In this document: positions 56,812 through 64,000 of the stretch, one piece after another | Numbering within the stretch: position 1 is the first letter of the stretch | Layout: each line of letters starts with the position of its first letter | Source of the DNA: Prescottella equi | Lineage (GTDB): Bacteria > Actinomycetota > Actinomycetes > Mycobacteriales > Mycobacteriaceae | Direction: 5' to 3' | Length of the DNA stretch: 64,000 bases | Assembly: GCF_002094305.1 (NCBI RefSeq) | Contig: NZ_LWTX01000002.1 | Span: forward strand, 722,732-786,731 | Made by a program: the position numbers and the translations under genes | The notes under the pieces: generated by a model | What the model was told of the DNA's origin: nothing | Seen by the model: the letters and a program-made list of their open reading frames with translations, nothing else | Database searches by the model: none

Positions 56812-58332
56812 ATGGCGCTAGCCCTCACTCCTGTTCACGGCAAGATTCCACGCGCTCGCATCTTCGCCGTGCTCGCCGTGATCATCTTCTTCTCCGAGAT
56901 CGCAACCTTCGAGATCCTCATGGTGTACCCGGCGATGCCGCACATGGCACCGGCGTTCCAGACGCTGAACATCGCGTGGGTGGTCTCGATCGTCACTCTC
57001 ACCGGCGCCACGCTCATGCCACTCATCGGCAAGGCGTCCGACCGGCTCGGTAAGAAGCGCGTGATCCTCGGCCTCGCCGCGGTATTCGTGCTCGGCAGCG
57101 TCGTGTGCGCGACGGCGACCACGTTCCCCGTGCTGCTCGCCGGCCGAGCCATGCAGGGCGTCCTGGTCGGAATCGTCGCGCTCTCGTACAGCCTCGTACG
57201 CGACATCATGCCGCGCGATTTCGTTCCCGTCGCACTGGGCATGGTCGCGACCGGTATCGGAATGTCCGCGGTCGCGGGCCCGTTCATCGCGGGCTGGCTG
57301 ATCGACGGATTCGGCTTCCACGGAATCTTCTGGTTCATGGCCGTCTATCTCGCCGCACTGATTCCGCTGTACTGGTCGGTGGTTCCGGAGAGCCCCGTCC
57401 GCACCGACCGTCCTGTGGACTACCTCGGCACCGCCCTGCTCGGACCAGGCGTCGCCGTCCTGCTCCTCGGCATCACGAAGGGCAGTTCGTGGGGTTGGTC
57501 GGCCACCAGTACCCGCGGGCTACTGCTGGTGGGCGTCGTCATGCTGGTCGCCTTCGTCGCGTGGCAGCGGATCGCTCCGCACCCGCTGATCGACCTGGGA
57601 ATCCTGTTCGGCCGCAGGTTCGGTCCCACCGTGCTGGCCGTCACCGGGCTCGCGTACATGATGAATGCACATTCGATGTTGATGCCGACGCTGCTGCAGA
57701 CACCTGCCGGACTCCCGGGAATCTCCTACGGCGCCGGACTTTCCGCCACCCAGTACGCACTGTGGACCTGCCCGCTCGGTATCACCGCCATGTTCGCCGG
57801 GCCGTTCGGCGGGTTCCTCGCCAAGAGGATCGGCGCCCGCCAGGTTCTGCTCGGCTCCGGGATCTTCTTCCTGATCACCATGTTCCTGGGCAGCAAGCTG
57901 TTGACGTTGCCGTGGCAGGTGGCGCTGCTCAGCGCGATCGCAGGCTTCGCAGTCGGCTTCCTGCACTCGTCGAACGCCAATCTGGTGCAGGACGCACTAC
58001 CGCCCGAGACCAGCGGCGTGGGAACCGCCATCGCTGGGGTGACGATGCAGCTGTGCTCCGCGATCGCCGTGACGGTCACCGGTGTGGTGATGTCGCACCA
58101 CGTGCAGGCGGTCGACCCGAAGACCCACGCCGTCCTGTACGCGGACGCGGCGCTCTCCCGCGGCTTCCTCTACGCGGCCGCCGTCGGACTCCTCGGCGTC
58201 GTGGTCGCTCTCGTGATGAAGCACGGACGTCGGCCTGCCACCGGCGGCCTGCAGTCACCGCTCCCCGCGGGCGGTCACGCCGAGGCCGAGTCCGGTGCCT
58301 CGAGCGCCCCCACCGACATGTCGATCAGATGA
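56812..58332 (+). CDS. MFS transporter
   Basis: A 506-residue membrane protein with about 14 hydrophobic segments and the loop 2-3 motif GKASDRLGKKRVILGLA. MVATGIGMSAVAGPFIAGWL is the motif C-like helix. The ATG at 56812 has GAAGGA upstream; the frame is open 17 codons earlier without a ribosome site. It is divergent from the dioxygenase and convergent with the TetR gene, whose 3' end it overlaps by 58 bases. It probably takes up or exports the substrate of the dioxygenase/sulfatase pair. It is not closely similar to the MFS at 51-52 kb. Confidence 0.85.
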   Translation: MALALTPVHGKIPRARIFAVLAVIIFFSEIATFEILMVYPAMPHMAPAFQTLNIAWVVSIVTLTGATLMPLIGKASDRLGKKRVILGLAAVFVLGSVVCATATTFPVLLAGRAMQGVLVGIVALSYSLVRDIMPRDFVPVALGMVATGIGMSAVAGPFIAGWLIDGFGFHGIFWFMAVYLAALIPLYWSVVPESPVRTDRPVDYLGTALLGPGVAVLLLGITKGSSWGWSATSTRGLLLVGVVMLVAFVAWQRIAPHPLIDLGILFGRRFGPTVLAVTGLAYMMNAHSMLMPTLLQTPAGLPGISYGAGLSATQYALWTCPLGITAMFAGPFGGFLAKRIGARQVLLGSGIFFLITMFLGSKLLTLPWQVALLSAIAGFAVGFLHSSNANLVQDALPPETSGVGTAIAGVTMQLCSAIAVTVTGVVMSHHVQAVDPKTHAVLYADAALSRGFLYAAAVGLLGVVVALVMKHGRRPATGGLQSPLPAGGHAEAESGASSAPTDMSIR

Positions 58333-58907
58333 CGCACGGTCTCGTCGAAGCCGACGTCCACCAGGGTGTTGCCGCCGTTTCGGCGCTGCTCGAAGACCGC
58401 GAGGGCCGAGACCGCCATGTTCAGCATCAGGTCCACCCGAATCACCGCGACCCGTCGTGGGAGGTGGTCGAGCGCCCGCATCAGCCGCGTGGAGACCTCG
58501 CGACTGACCTCGGTGACGTCGGACAGCTCCGCGTTCGCGATGTCCACCGAAGGCGACACCCGGGCGATGAACTGCGCGTAGTACGAGTCGGTTCCCGACG
58601 TGCGGAGGTAGTCGGCGAGCGGCACGACGACAGCTTCGACGAGACCTCGGATGTCCTGTCCGCGGCCCTCCTCGTCCAGCTTGGACAGGAAGGCCGCGCG
58701 ACTGCGATTGATCTCGCGCATCCGGCGCCGGAAGACCTCGAGCACGAGACCGTCGCGCCCGCCGAAGTGGTACTGGACGGCCGAATTGTTCTTCTGACCG
58801 GCCGCGGCGGCAACGTCACGCATCGACACGCCGTCGATGCCACGTTCCGCGAACATCCGCTCGGCGACCTCGATCATCGCGCTCTTCGCGCTTCCGGGAT
58901 TCGACAC
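58275..58907 (-). CDS. TetR-family regulator
   Basis: A 210-residue TetR regulator with helix-turn-helix at about 26-48 (GVSMRDVAAAAGQKNNSAVQ then YHFGGRDGL). The GTG start at 58907 gives the usual distance to the DNA-binding domain; the frame is open to 59126 but would run into the sulfatase gene. It is divergent from the sulfatase (180 bp between starts) and its 3' end overlaps the convergent MFS gene by 58 bases. A candidate operator stands 15 bp upstream of its start, and two similar sites precede the dioxygenase, so it may control the whole module. Confidence 0.82.
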   Translation of the reverse strand: MSNPGSAKSAMIEVAERMFAERGIDGVSMRDVAAAAGQKNNSAVQYHFGGRDGLVLEVFRRRMREINRSRAAFLSKLDEEGRGQDIRGLVEAVVVPLADYLRTSGTDSYYAQFIARVSPSVDIANAELSDVTEVSREVSTRLMRALDHLPRRVAVIRVDLMLNMAVSALAVFEQRRNGGNTLVDVGFDETVRHLIDMSVGALEAPDSASA

Positions 58908-58922
58908 GCCGAGAGCGTAGTA

Positions 58923-58933
58923 AGTCGGCGCTT
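58923..58933. promoter_or_regulatory. Probable TetR operator between TetR and sulfatase genes
   Basis: AGTCGGCGCTT, inside the imperfect palindrome TAAGTCGGCGCTTTA, matches the pattern AGTCRGYG of the two sites at 56498 and 56519 (second read on the other strand). It lies in the divergent TetR/sulfatase region and fits autoregulation plus control of the sulfatase. Confidence 0.45.
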
Positions 58934-59086
58934 TAAGGGTCAAGGCGCAGCGGGTACGCTCCCCCGCAGATCCGGCGACGTCGAGCCCGCCCCCTCGAAG
59001 CCTCGCAGGGTTCGTGCCTCGAAATGGGCTCCGCCGCAATGAATACGACGTTCCGCACTCGTTCCACACCCCCAGAGAGGTGCTCC

Positions 59087-61426
59087 ATGAACCGTCATTC
59101 GATCCCCATCGTCCGCACCGATCCACAGATCTCCACGGCGGTCGACTACCGCAACCAGACGGAGCCGTTCAGCCGCCCCCAGCCCGTCCGTCCGCCGTCC
59201 GGCGCACCGAACGTCCTGCTGGTGATGCTCGACGACGTCGGATTCGGTGCCCCGTCCGCGTTCGGCGGGCCGTGCCGTACCCCCACCGCGGAACGACTGG
59301 CCGCCGACGGCGTCAAGTACACCCGGTTCCACACCACCGCGCTGTGCTCGCCGACGCGGGCCGCGACCCTCACCGGACGTAACCACCACAGCGTCGGCTT
59401 CGGCGTGATCGCCGAACAAGCCACGGCGGCGCCCGGTTACAACGGCACCCGACCCGACTCGGCCGCCACGGTTGCCCGCATCCTGCAGGGCAACGGGTAC
59501 GCGACGGGCGCGTTCGGCAAGATGCACCAGACACCGACATGGGAGATCAGCGAGGCCGGCCCGTTCGACCGGTGGCCCACCCGCGAGGGATTCGACCGCT
59601 TCTACGGGTTCCTCGGCGCCGAGTCGGACCAGTTCGCGCCGGTGCTGTACCGGGACTTCACCGTCGTCGATCCGCCGTGCACGCCCGAGGAGGGCTACCA
59701 CATGTCGGAGGACCTGGTGGACCAGGCGATCGAGTGGATCGAGTCCGTCGGCACCATGGACCCCGACAAGCCGTGGTTCTGCTACCTGCCGTTCGGTGCC
59801 TGCCATGCGCCGCTGCAAGTTCCGGACAGCTATCTCGACAAGTACCGCGGAGAGTTCGACCACGGCTGGGACCGGCAGCGAGAGATCACGCTCGAGCGGC
59901 AGAAGCAGCTCGGTGTGGTGCCGCCGGAGACCGAACTGGCGCCGTGGTCGGGCGATCTGCCGCACTGGGACGACCTGGACGAGGGCCAGAAGAAGGTCTC
60001 CGCCCGCCTGATGGAGCTGTACGCGGCATTCCTCGAGCACACCGACGATCAGGTCGGACGTCTCGTCGACCGGCTGCAGGAGTCGGGCGCGCTCGACAAC
60101 ACGCTGGTGCTCTACATGCTCGGTGACAACGGCGCCTCCGCCGAGGGCGGCATGGAAGGCTCGTTCAACTACCTCGCCGGACTCAACGGCTACAAGCAGA
60201 CCACCGCCGAGGTGCTCGAACGCTTCGACGAGCTGGGTACCCCCACCAGCTACCCGCACTACCCGGCGTCGTGGGCGCTGGCCCTCGACACTCCGTACCA
60301 GTGGGCCAAGCAGGCGGCGTCGCACTACGGTGGCACCCGCAACGGCCTGATCGCGCACTGGCCCAAGGGAATCAGCGAGACCGGACTCCGCCACCAGTGG
60401 CACCATTGCGTGGACATCACGCCGACCATTCTCGAGGCTGTCGGTGTGCCCGCTCCCGATTCGGTCGACGGGGTGCCGCAGAAGCCGATGGAAGGTGTCG
60501 CGATGAACTACACCTTCACCGACGCGAACGCGGCGGACCGGCACACCACGCAGTACTTCGAGATCTACGGCAACCGCGGCATCTACGACAACGGCTGGAC
60601 GGCGGTGACGCTGCACCGCGCCCCCTGGCTGATGGCGACGTACGGGCTGCAACTGCCGACGTTCGACGAGGATCGGTGGGAGCTGTACGACACCAGCGTC
60701 GACTGGTCGCAGGCTCGCGACCTCGCCGACGAGTTCCCCGAGAAGCTCGCGGAGCTCCAGCAGAAGTTCCTCGTCGAGGCGGCCCGGTACCAAGTGCTGC
60801 CGCTCGACGACCGCACCGTGACCCGCAACGTCGCACCCGCGGACCGGCCGCCGCATCCGCTGCGCGGACGAACGAGCATCACGCTGTACCCGCACATGAA
60901 CGGCCTGCCGGAGAAGGCGGCACCGCCGTTCTTCAACCGGTCGTACGTCCTCACCGCGTCCCTCGAGACCGGCGGCGAGCCGTGCGAGGGTGTGCTGGCA
61001 AGCGTCGGGGGCAGCTTCGGCGGCCTGGCGTTGTACGTCGCGGCGTCGAAGCCGGTGTTCTGCTACAACTTCAGCGGCGGCGGCACGACGTTCGTGCGAC
61101 CGGACGTGGAGCTGACCGCGGACACCCGCGAGGTGCGCCTCGAATTCGATTACGACGGAGGCGGAATCGGTCTGGGCGGAGTGGCGCGACTGTTCGTCGA
61201 CGACGTCGAGGTGGGCAGCGGCCGCGTCGAGCAGACGACTCGCGCGATCTTCAGCATGAACGAACAGCTGGATATCGGCGTCAACCGCGGCAGCCCGGTG
61301 TGCGAGGACATCGTGGGCCGCTTCGCGTTCACCGGGCGTCTTCACCACGTCCGCGTCGACCTCCCGGGCGAGGGCCGTCCCGAGACGGCCGACGAGCGCC
61401 GGCGCGTGGCGCTGGCGACGCACTAG
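59087..61426 (+). CDS. Large formylglycine-dependent sulfatase (arylsulfatase family)
   Basis: A type I sulfatase of 779 residues. The maturation motif CSPTR (Cys87-Arg91) followed by AATLTGRNHH is complete, so Cys87 should be converted to formylglycine. Calcium ligands Asp49 and Asp50 are in LLVMLDDVGFG, and GDNGASAEGG is the second metal site. The C-terminal 200 residues form a beta-rich domain typical of the 750-800-residue actinobacterial arylsulfatases. No signal peptide is visible. The ATG at 59087 is preferred (AGAGAGG upstream). The TAG stop lies in a family A repeat. Substrate could be an aryl, alkyl or sterol sulfate; not decidable from sequence. Confidence 0.9.
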   Translation: MNRHSIPIVRTDPQISTAVDYRNQTEPFSRPQPVRPPSGAPNVLLVMLDDVGFGAPSAFGGPCRTPTAERLAADGVKYTRFHTTALCSPTRAATLTGRNHHSVGFGVIAEQATAAPGYNGTRPDSAATVARILQGNGYATGAFGKMHQTPTWEISEAGPFDRWPTREGFDRFYGFLGAESDQFAPVLYRDFTVVDPPCTPEEGYHMSEDLVDQAIEWIESVGTMDPDKPWFCYLPFGACHAPLQVPDSYLDKYRGEFDHGWDRQREITLERQKQLGVVPPETELAPWSGDLPHWDDLDEGQKKVSARLMELYAAFLEHTDDQVGRLVDRLQESGALDNTLVLYMLGDNGASAEGGMEGSFNYLAGLNGYKQTTAEVLERFDELGTPTSYPHYPASWALALDTPYQWAKQAASHYGGTRNGLIAHWPKGISETGLRHQWHHCVDITPTILEAVGVPAPDSVDGVPQKPMEGVAMNYTFTDANAADRHTTQYFEIYGNRGIYDNGWTAVTLHRAPWLMATYGLQLPTFDEDRWELYDTSVDWSQARDLADEFPEKLAELQQKFLVEAARYQVLPLDDRTVTRNVAPADRPPHPLRGRTSITLYPHMNGLPEKAAPPFFNRSYVLTASLETGGEPCEGVLASVGGSFGGLALYVAASKPVFCYNFSGGGTTFVRPDVELTADTREVRLEFDYDGGGIGLGGVARLFVDDVEVGSGRVEQTTRAIFSMNEQLDIGVNRGSPVCEDIVGRFAFTGRLHHVRVDLPGEGRPETADERRRVALATH

Positions 61427-61435
61427 GCGCTTCGC

Positions 61436-61483
61436 GCCCGTGCGCCTTTCTGGTAGTCCCCACTACCGAAAAGGCGCACGGGC
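61436..61483. repeat. Family A inverted repeat, copy 2
   Basis: A 21-bp stem (61436-61456 with 61463-61483, two mismatches), core CCCGTGCGCCTTTCTGGTAG, 6-base loop. The right arm encodes the last residues and the TAG stop of the IclR-type gene on the minus strand. The shared CTAGGCGCTTCGC before the left arm includes the sulfatase stop. Confidence 0.8.
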
Positions 61484-62131
61484 CCTCCGGGCCTGCTCGA
61501 GTGCCCGGAAGATCGCGCCGGCAGCCTGACGCACCGGCGCGCCGTGCGCCTGACTGAACTGGACACGAGAGGGCCGCCCGCAGATCGAGATGCCGGCCCG
61601 CAGTTCGCCACGGGTGTCGATCGGTGCCGCGATGATGTTGATGCCCCCACCCTCCCCGCTGGACTCGAAGGCGAGGCCCTGAGCGCCGGACGCGAGGAGA
61701 CTCCTCCCGATCGCCGACCGGTGGGCAGGCTGACGGCTACCCGGCCGGCTGGGAAGCTGCTGCGCCAGGCTCCCTCCCACCCTTTCCAGGTACAGGACGT
61801 CCGGGCCGTCGAGAACTCCCAGGAAGACGACGTGCCCCGTGGTGCGGTGAAGCCAGTGGACGATCGGCGTCGCGGCCACGCTCAGACTGTTGCGCTGCAG
61901 GGCAAGCGATCCGAGCTCCATCAGCCGGGGACCGAGCTCGTAGGCACTGCCGTGACGCTGCAGCCACTTCATCGCCACCAAGCGCTCGAGAATTCGGTAG
62001 GACGACGTCCGCGGGATTCCGGTGTGCGCGGCCAGCTCGGCCAGCGTCATCTGGCCACGGCCCGTATCGAACGCGCCCAGCACCGCGGCTACCCGATCGA
62101 GCAGCGTGGACGGTGGTGGAGCTGAGCGCAT
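61463..62131 (-). CDS. IclR-family regulator with short effector domain
   Basis: A 222-residue regulator. The N-terminal winged helix (LDRVAAVLGAFDTGRGQMTL, AELAAHTGIPRTSSYRILER) is clearly IclR. The effector domain begins normally (VVFLGVLDGPDVLYLERVGG) but jumps from IGRSLLASGAQ to GGGINIIAAPIDTRGELRAG, lacking roughly 40 residues that IclR proteins normally have there. The last residues (RARAPFR) are encoded by the arm of a family A repeat. The ATG at 62131 is used; a GTG at 62146 is possible. It is divergent from the VOC gene, with 293 bases between, in which I see no gene. Ligand unknown. Confidence 0.8.
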   Translation of the reverse strand: MRSAPPPSTLLDRVAAVLGAFDTGRGQMTLAELAAHTGIPRTSSYRILERLVAMKWLQRHGSAYELGPRLMELGSLALQRNSLSVAATPIVHWLHRTTGHVVFLGVLDGPDVLYLERVGGSLAQQLPSRPGSRQPAHRSAIGRSLLASGAQGLAFESSGEGGGINIIAAPIDTRGELRAGISICGRPSRVQFSQAHGAPVRQAAGAIFRALEQARRARAPFR

Positions 62132-62424
62132 GGCGGTTTGCCTCACTGTGATGCGACGCGGGGAACGAGAGACGCGGCGAACGGACGGCCCGGGTTCGCG
62201 AGTGGGGCGACCACAGCATCGAGAAGATTCGATTCACACCCGCGGATCCCGACCGATATCGAATATTGAACCTTCATTCAGCGAATGCTAACACGCACTT
62301 TTGGTCGGTCAAGTGTTCACTGCATGGAACAGATCCTTGAGTCCGAACGCAGCTTTGAACGATCATTCATCTCGAGATCCGAACCCGCACTCGCACTTGT
62401 GACGCAACTACAAGGAGGATTCCG

Positions 62425-62907
62425 GTGGGACCGTTCGCCGTACCCGACGTCGATTTCGGACTCGGAAAGCTGCATCACGTCGGCATCGTCGTGCCGGACT
62501 CCGAAGCCGCGGTGCAACACTTCGAAGACCTCTATGGCCTCCCGATACGTCTGCTGCCGGAGTCGCACTACCACTGCCGGATCGACGGCATCGCGCACTC
62601 GACGGTCCAGCGCCTCGGACTCAGCATCGACGGCCCCCCACACGTGGAGTTGCTCCGCGAAATCCCTGAAACTTCCGTATGGCAGCCCCATTCGGGGGTA
62701 CATCACCTCGGATTCGTGGTCGACGACCTGGCCGCGGCGTCGGCGGCCCTCGCACGTCGCGGGGCACCACTGTGGATGGGCGGGCTCGGTGACGGTCGGT
62801 GCCCGGTCGGCACCGCCTATCACCGCGACGCACTGGGGCTGACCATCGAACTACTCGACGCTGAGACCGCCGCACGGTTGGCCTCCCGGCTCGACGACGC
62901 TCGATGA
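62425..62907 (+). CDS. VOC-family (glyoxalase/epimerase-like) protein
   Basis: A 160-residue vicinal-oxygen-chelate protein made of two beta-alpha-beta-beta-beta units. The expected metal ligands are present: His18 (LHHVGI), Glu75 (PHVELL), His94 (VHHLGF) and Glu142 (LTIELL). It resembles methylmalonyl-CoA epimerase-like and glyoxalase-like members. The GTG at 62425 has AAGGAGG 6 bases before it. It heads a row of plus-strand genes with a mycofactocin-type SDR (98 bp later) and a DegT-type aminotransferase, and is divergent from the IclR regulator that may control them. Confidence 0.82.
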   Translation: MGPFAVPDVDFGLGKLHHVGIVVPDSEAAVQHFEDLYGLPIRLLPESHYHCRIDGIAHSTVQRLGLSIDGPPHVELLREIPETSVWQPHSGVHHLGFVVDDLAAASAALARRGAPLWMGGLGDGRCPVGTAYHRDALGLTIELLDAETAARLASRLDDAR

Positions 62908-63005
62908 CGCACAGGACCGCCGGCGAAATAGCACAGCCGCGAACCAATACAGAACATCGGTGACCACTCAATGGAACAAAAAGAATTCACGTCCGGAGGG
63001 CCTTT

Positions 63006-63806
63006 ATGAGAATGCACGGCAAAGTTGCGCTGGTGACCGGGGCGGCGCAGAGCCAGGGACGCAGTCACGCCGTGGCGATGGCATCCGAGGGGGCCGACGT
63101 CATCGCGCTCGACATCTGCCGACAGATCGATCTCGTCCCCTACCCGATGGGAACCTCCGAAGGACTTGCCGAGACTGCTCGCCTGATCGAAGCGGCAGGC
63201 CGGCGCGTGCACGCTGCAGAGGTCGACGTGCGGGACCGAACCGCCCTCGAGCGGGCCGTCGCGAAAGGCGTCGACGAGCTCGGCCGACTCGACGTCGTCG
63301 TGGCGAACGCCTCCATTTGCACGGTGCAACGGCACGAGGACGTGACCGACGAAATCTGGAGAACGACGCTCGACGTCAACCTCACCGGCGTGTGGAACAC
63401 CTGCGCCGCCACCATCGCGCACCTGGAAGCCACCGGCGGAGGGAACATCGTCGTCACCGGGTCGACGGCGAGCACGGTCGGGCTGCCGTTCTACGCGCCG
63501 TACACGGCGTCGAAGCACGCCCTCACCGGCCTGTGCAGGTCGCTGGCGCTCGAATTGGCCGACCGGAACATACGGGTGAACATGATCAACCCCACCGGGG
63601 TCGACACGCCACAGGGGCACTCGCAGGTACTTCCCGAACTGCTGGCCGAGCGTCCCGACCTCGCCCCCATCTTCGTCAATTCGCTGCCCGTCGAACGCAT
63701 CGACGCGTCCGACGTGACGAAGGCGCTCATGTACCTCGCATCCGACGACGCGCGGTACGTCACCGGCATCTCGCTGCCGGTCGACGCCGGATCGACCATT
63801 CGCTGA
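63006..63806 (+). CDS. Mycofactocin-coupled SDR family oxidoreductase
   Basis: A 266-residue SDR with TGAAQSQGRSHAVAMASEGA-like start (TGAAQSQGRSH at 11-21), the insertion LVPYPMGTSEGLAETARLIE typical of the mycofactocin-associated subfamily, and Ser153, Tyr166 and Lys170. NAS replaces NAG at 101-103. The ATG at 63006 has GGAGGG upstream. It is 51 bp before a DegT-type aminotransferase and 98 bp after a VOC gene. It probably oxidises an alcohol with electrons going to mycofactocin. It is the second such SDR in the window, not a recent duplicate of the one at 52.5-53.3 kb. Confidence 0.85.
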   Translation: MRMHGKVALVTGAAQSQGRSHAVAMASEGADVIALDICRQIDLVPYPMGTSEGLAETARLIEAAGRRVHAAEVDVRDRTALERAVAKGVDELGRLDVVVANASICTVQRHEDVTDEIWRTTLDVNLTGVWNTCAATIAHLEATGGGNIVVTGSTASTVGLPFYAPYTASKHALTGLCRSLALELADRNIRVNMINPTGVDTPQGHSQVLPELLAERPDLAPIFVNSLPVERIDASDVTKALMYLASDDARYVTGISLPVDAGSTIR

Positions 63807-63857
63807 ACCCACTCGACCGTCAACCACCGCAGACACTTCGACCGACGAGGAGATTCC

Positions 63858-64000
63858 ATGACCAGGGTTGTCTACGCCCGCAGTGTCCACGACGAGCGCG
63901 AGATCGAGGCCTGCCTCGAGGTCTTGCGTGGTGGTCCGTTCGCGTTGAAGATCGGCAAGAACGTCGCCGAGATGGAGCGCAAGGTCGCCGACCTGTACGG
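63858..64000 (+). CDS. DegT/DnrJ/EryC1-type PLP aminotransferase (partial, runs out of window)
   Basis: The frame opens at ATG 63858, with GAGGAGA 4 bases upstream, and stays open to the window end, giving 47 residues. They read MTRVVYARSVHDEREIEACL, then EVLRGGPFALKIGKNVAEM and ERKVADLYG. The pattern of a helix ending EVLRGG, then the start of the first strand and VAEMERKVADLYG, is how DegT/DnrJ/EryC1/StrS sugar aminotransferases begin. The catalytic lysine is beyond the end, so the call rests on this N-terminus only. It is co-directional with the VOC and SDR genes and may belong to a small biosynthetic group. Confidence 0.6.
   Translation, partial: MTRVVYARSVHDEREIEACLEVLRGGPFALKIGKNVAEMERKVADLY

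Noticed and set aside
58940..61423. Open frame of 827 codons antisense to the sulfatase gene
   Set aside because: It mirrors the codon-periodic G/C pattern of the sulfatase, gives an Arg/Val/His-rich low-complexity product with no recognisable domain, and the sulfatase frame has all catalytic motifs.

Overview
The window is high-GC actinobacterial DNA that I read as Rhodococcus sensu lato (Rhodococcus or Prescottella). The evidence is the near-syntenic KstR2 and KstR steroid-catabolism genes known from Mycobacterium tuberculosis (Rv3545c to Rv3570c, plus Rv3518c/Rv3519 and Rv3526 to Rv3538), mycofactocin-type dehydrogenases, and Tat-exported sterol and ceramide enzymes. No rRNA, tRNA, CRISPR array or insertion sequence is visible.

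Layout. (1) 1-9.6 kb: a partial ketosteroid-isomerase-like gene, cyp125 and fadA5 (side-chain degradation, with KstR boxes), a ddn-like gene, a GyrA-coil/GNAT fusion, two SDRs, and the echA20-ipdA-ipdB-ipdC operon that opens rings C and D. (2) 9.7-17.5 kb: an insertion relative to M. tuberculosis. It holds a ParA-like protein with a degenerate P-loop, a membrane partner, a secreted glycine-rich protein, a DUF2277 protein, a CYP102-like P450, a BASS transporter, an alpha/beta-hydrolase/LuxR fusion and a methyltransferase. (3) 17.6-27.5 kb: fadA6-kstR2, ipdF-fadE30 and the divergent fadD3-ech-fadE31-fadE32-fadE33 operon. (4) 27.5-34.6 kb: accessory genes (TetR, HAD, SDR, AKR, cupin, a decayed DUF222/HNH pseudogene, secreted proteins). 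(5) 34.6-37.5 kb: cyp142 divergent from an SDR and an acetoacetate-decarboxylase-like gene, with a KstR box between them. (6) 37.6-40.2 kb: Tat-exported neutral ceramidase and an SRPBCC protein. (7) 40.4-50.5 kb: hsaA-hsaD-hsaC-hsaB divergent from kshA, followed by kstD, a ChsH3-like hydratase and an exported covalent-FAD (BCO2-type) cholesterol oxidase. (8) 50.6-64 kb: accessory and regulatory genes. These include two MFS transporters, two mycofactocin-type SDRs, a DUF202 pair, a probable sulfur-ester module (DUF1214, TauD-type dioxygenase, MFS, TetR, large sulfatase), an IclR regulator, a VOC protein and the start of a DegT-type aminotransferase.

Together, regions 1, 3, 5 and 7 cover much of sterol breakdown. 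Cholesterol oxidase makes the 3-keto steroid, CYP125 and CYP142 oxidise the side chain and FadA5 thiolyses it. KstD and KshA open ring B, HsaA/B/C/D cleave ring A, and FadD3, FadE30, IpdF, IpdC, EchA20, IpdAB, FadE31-33 and FadA6 degrade the C/D rings. Six KstR-like and three KstR2-like operators sit at the expected promoters. Families of long inverted repeats act as probable terminators between operons, and two of these families recur at distant sites.
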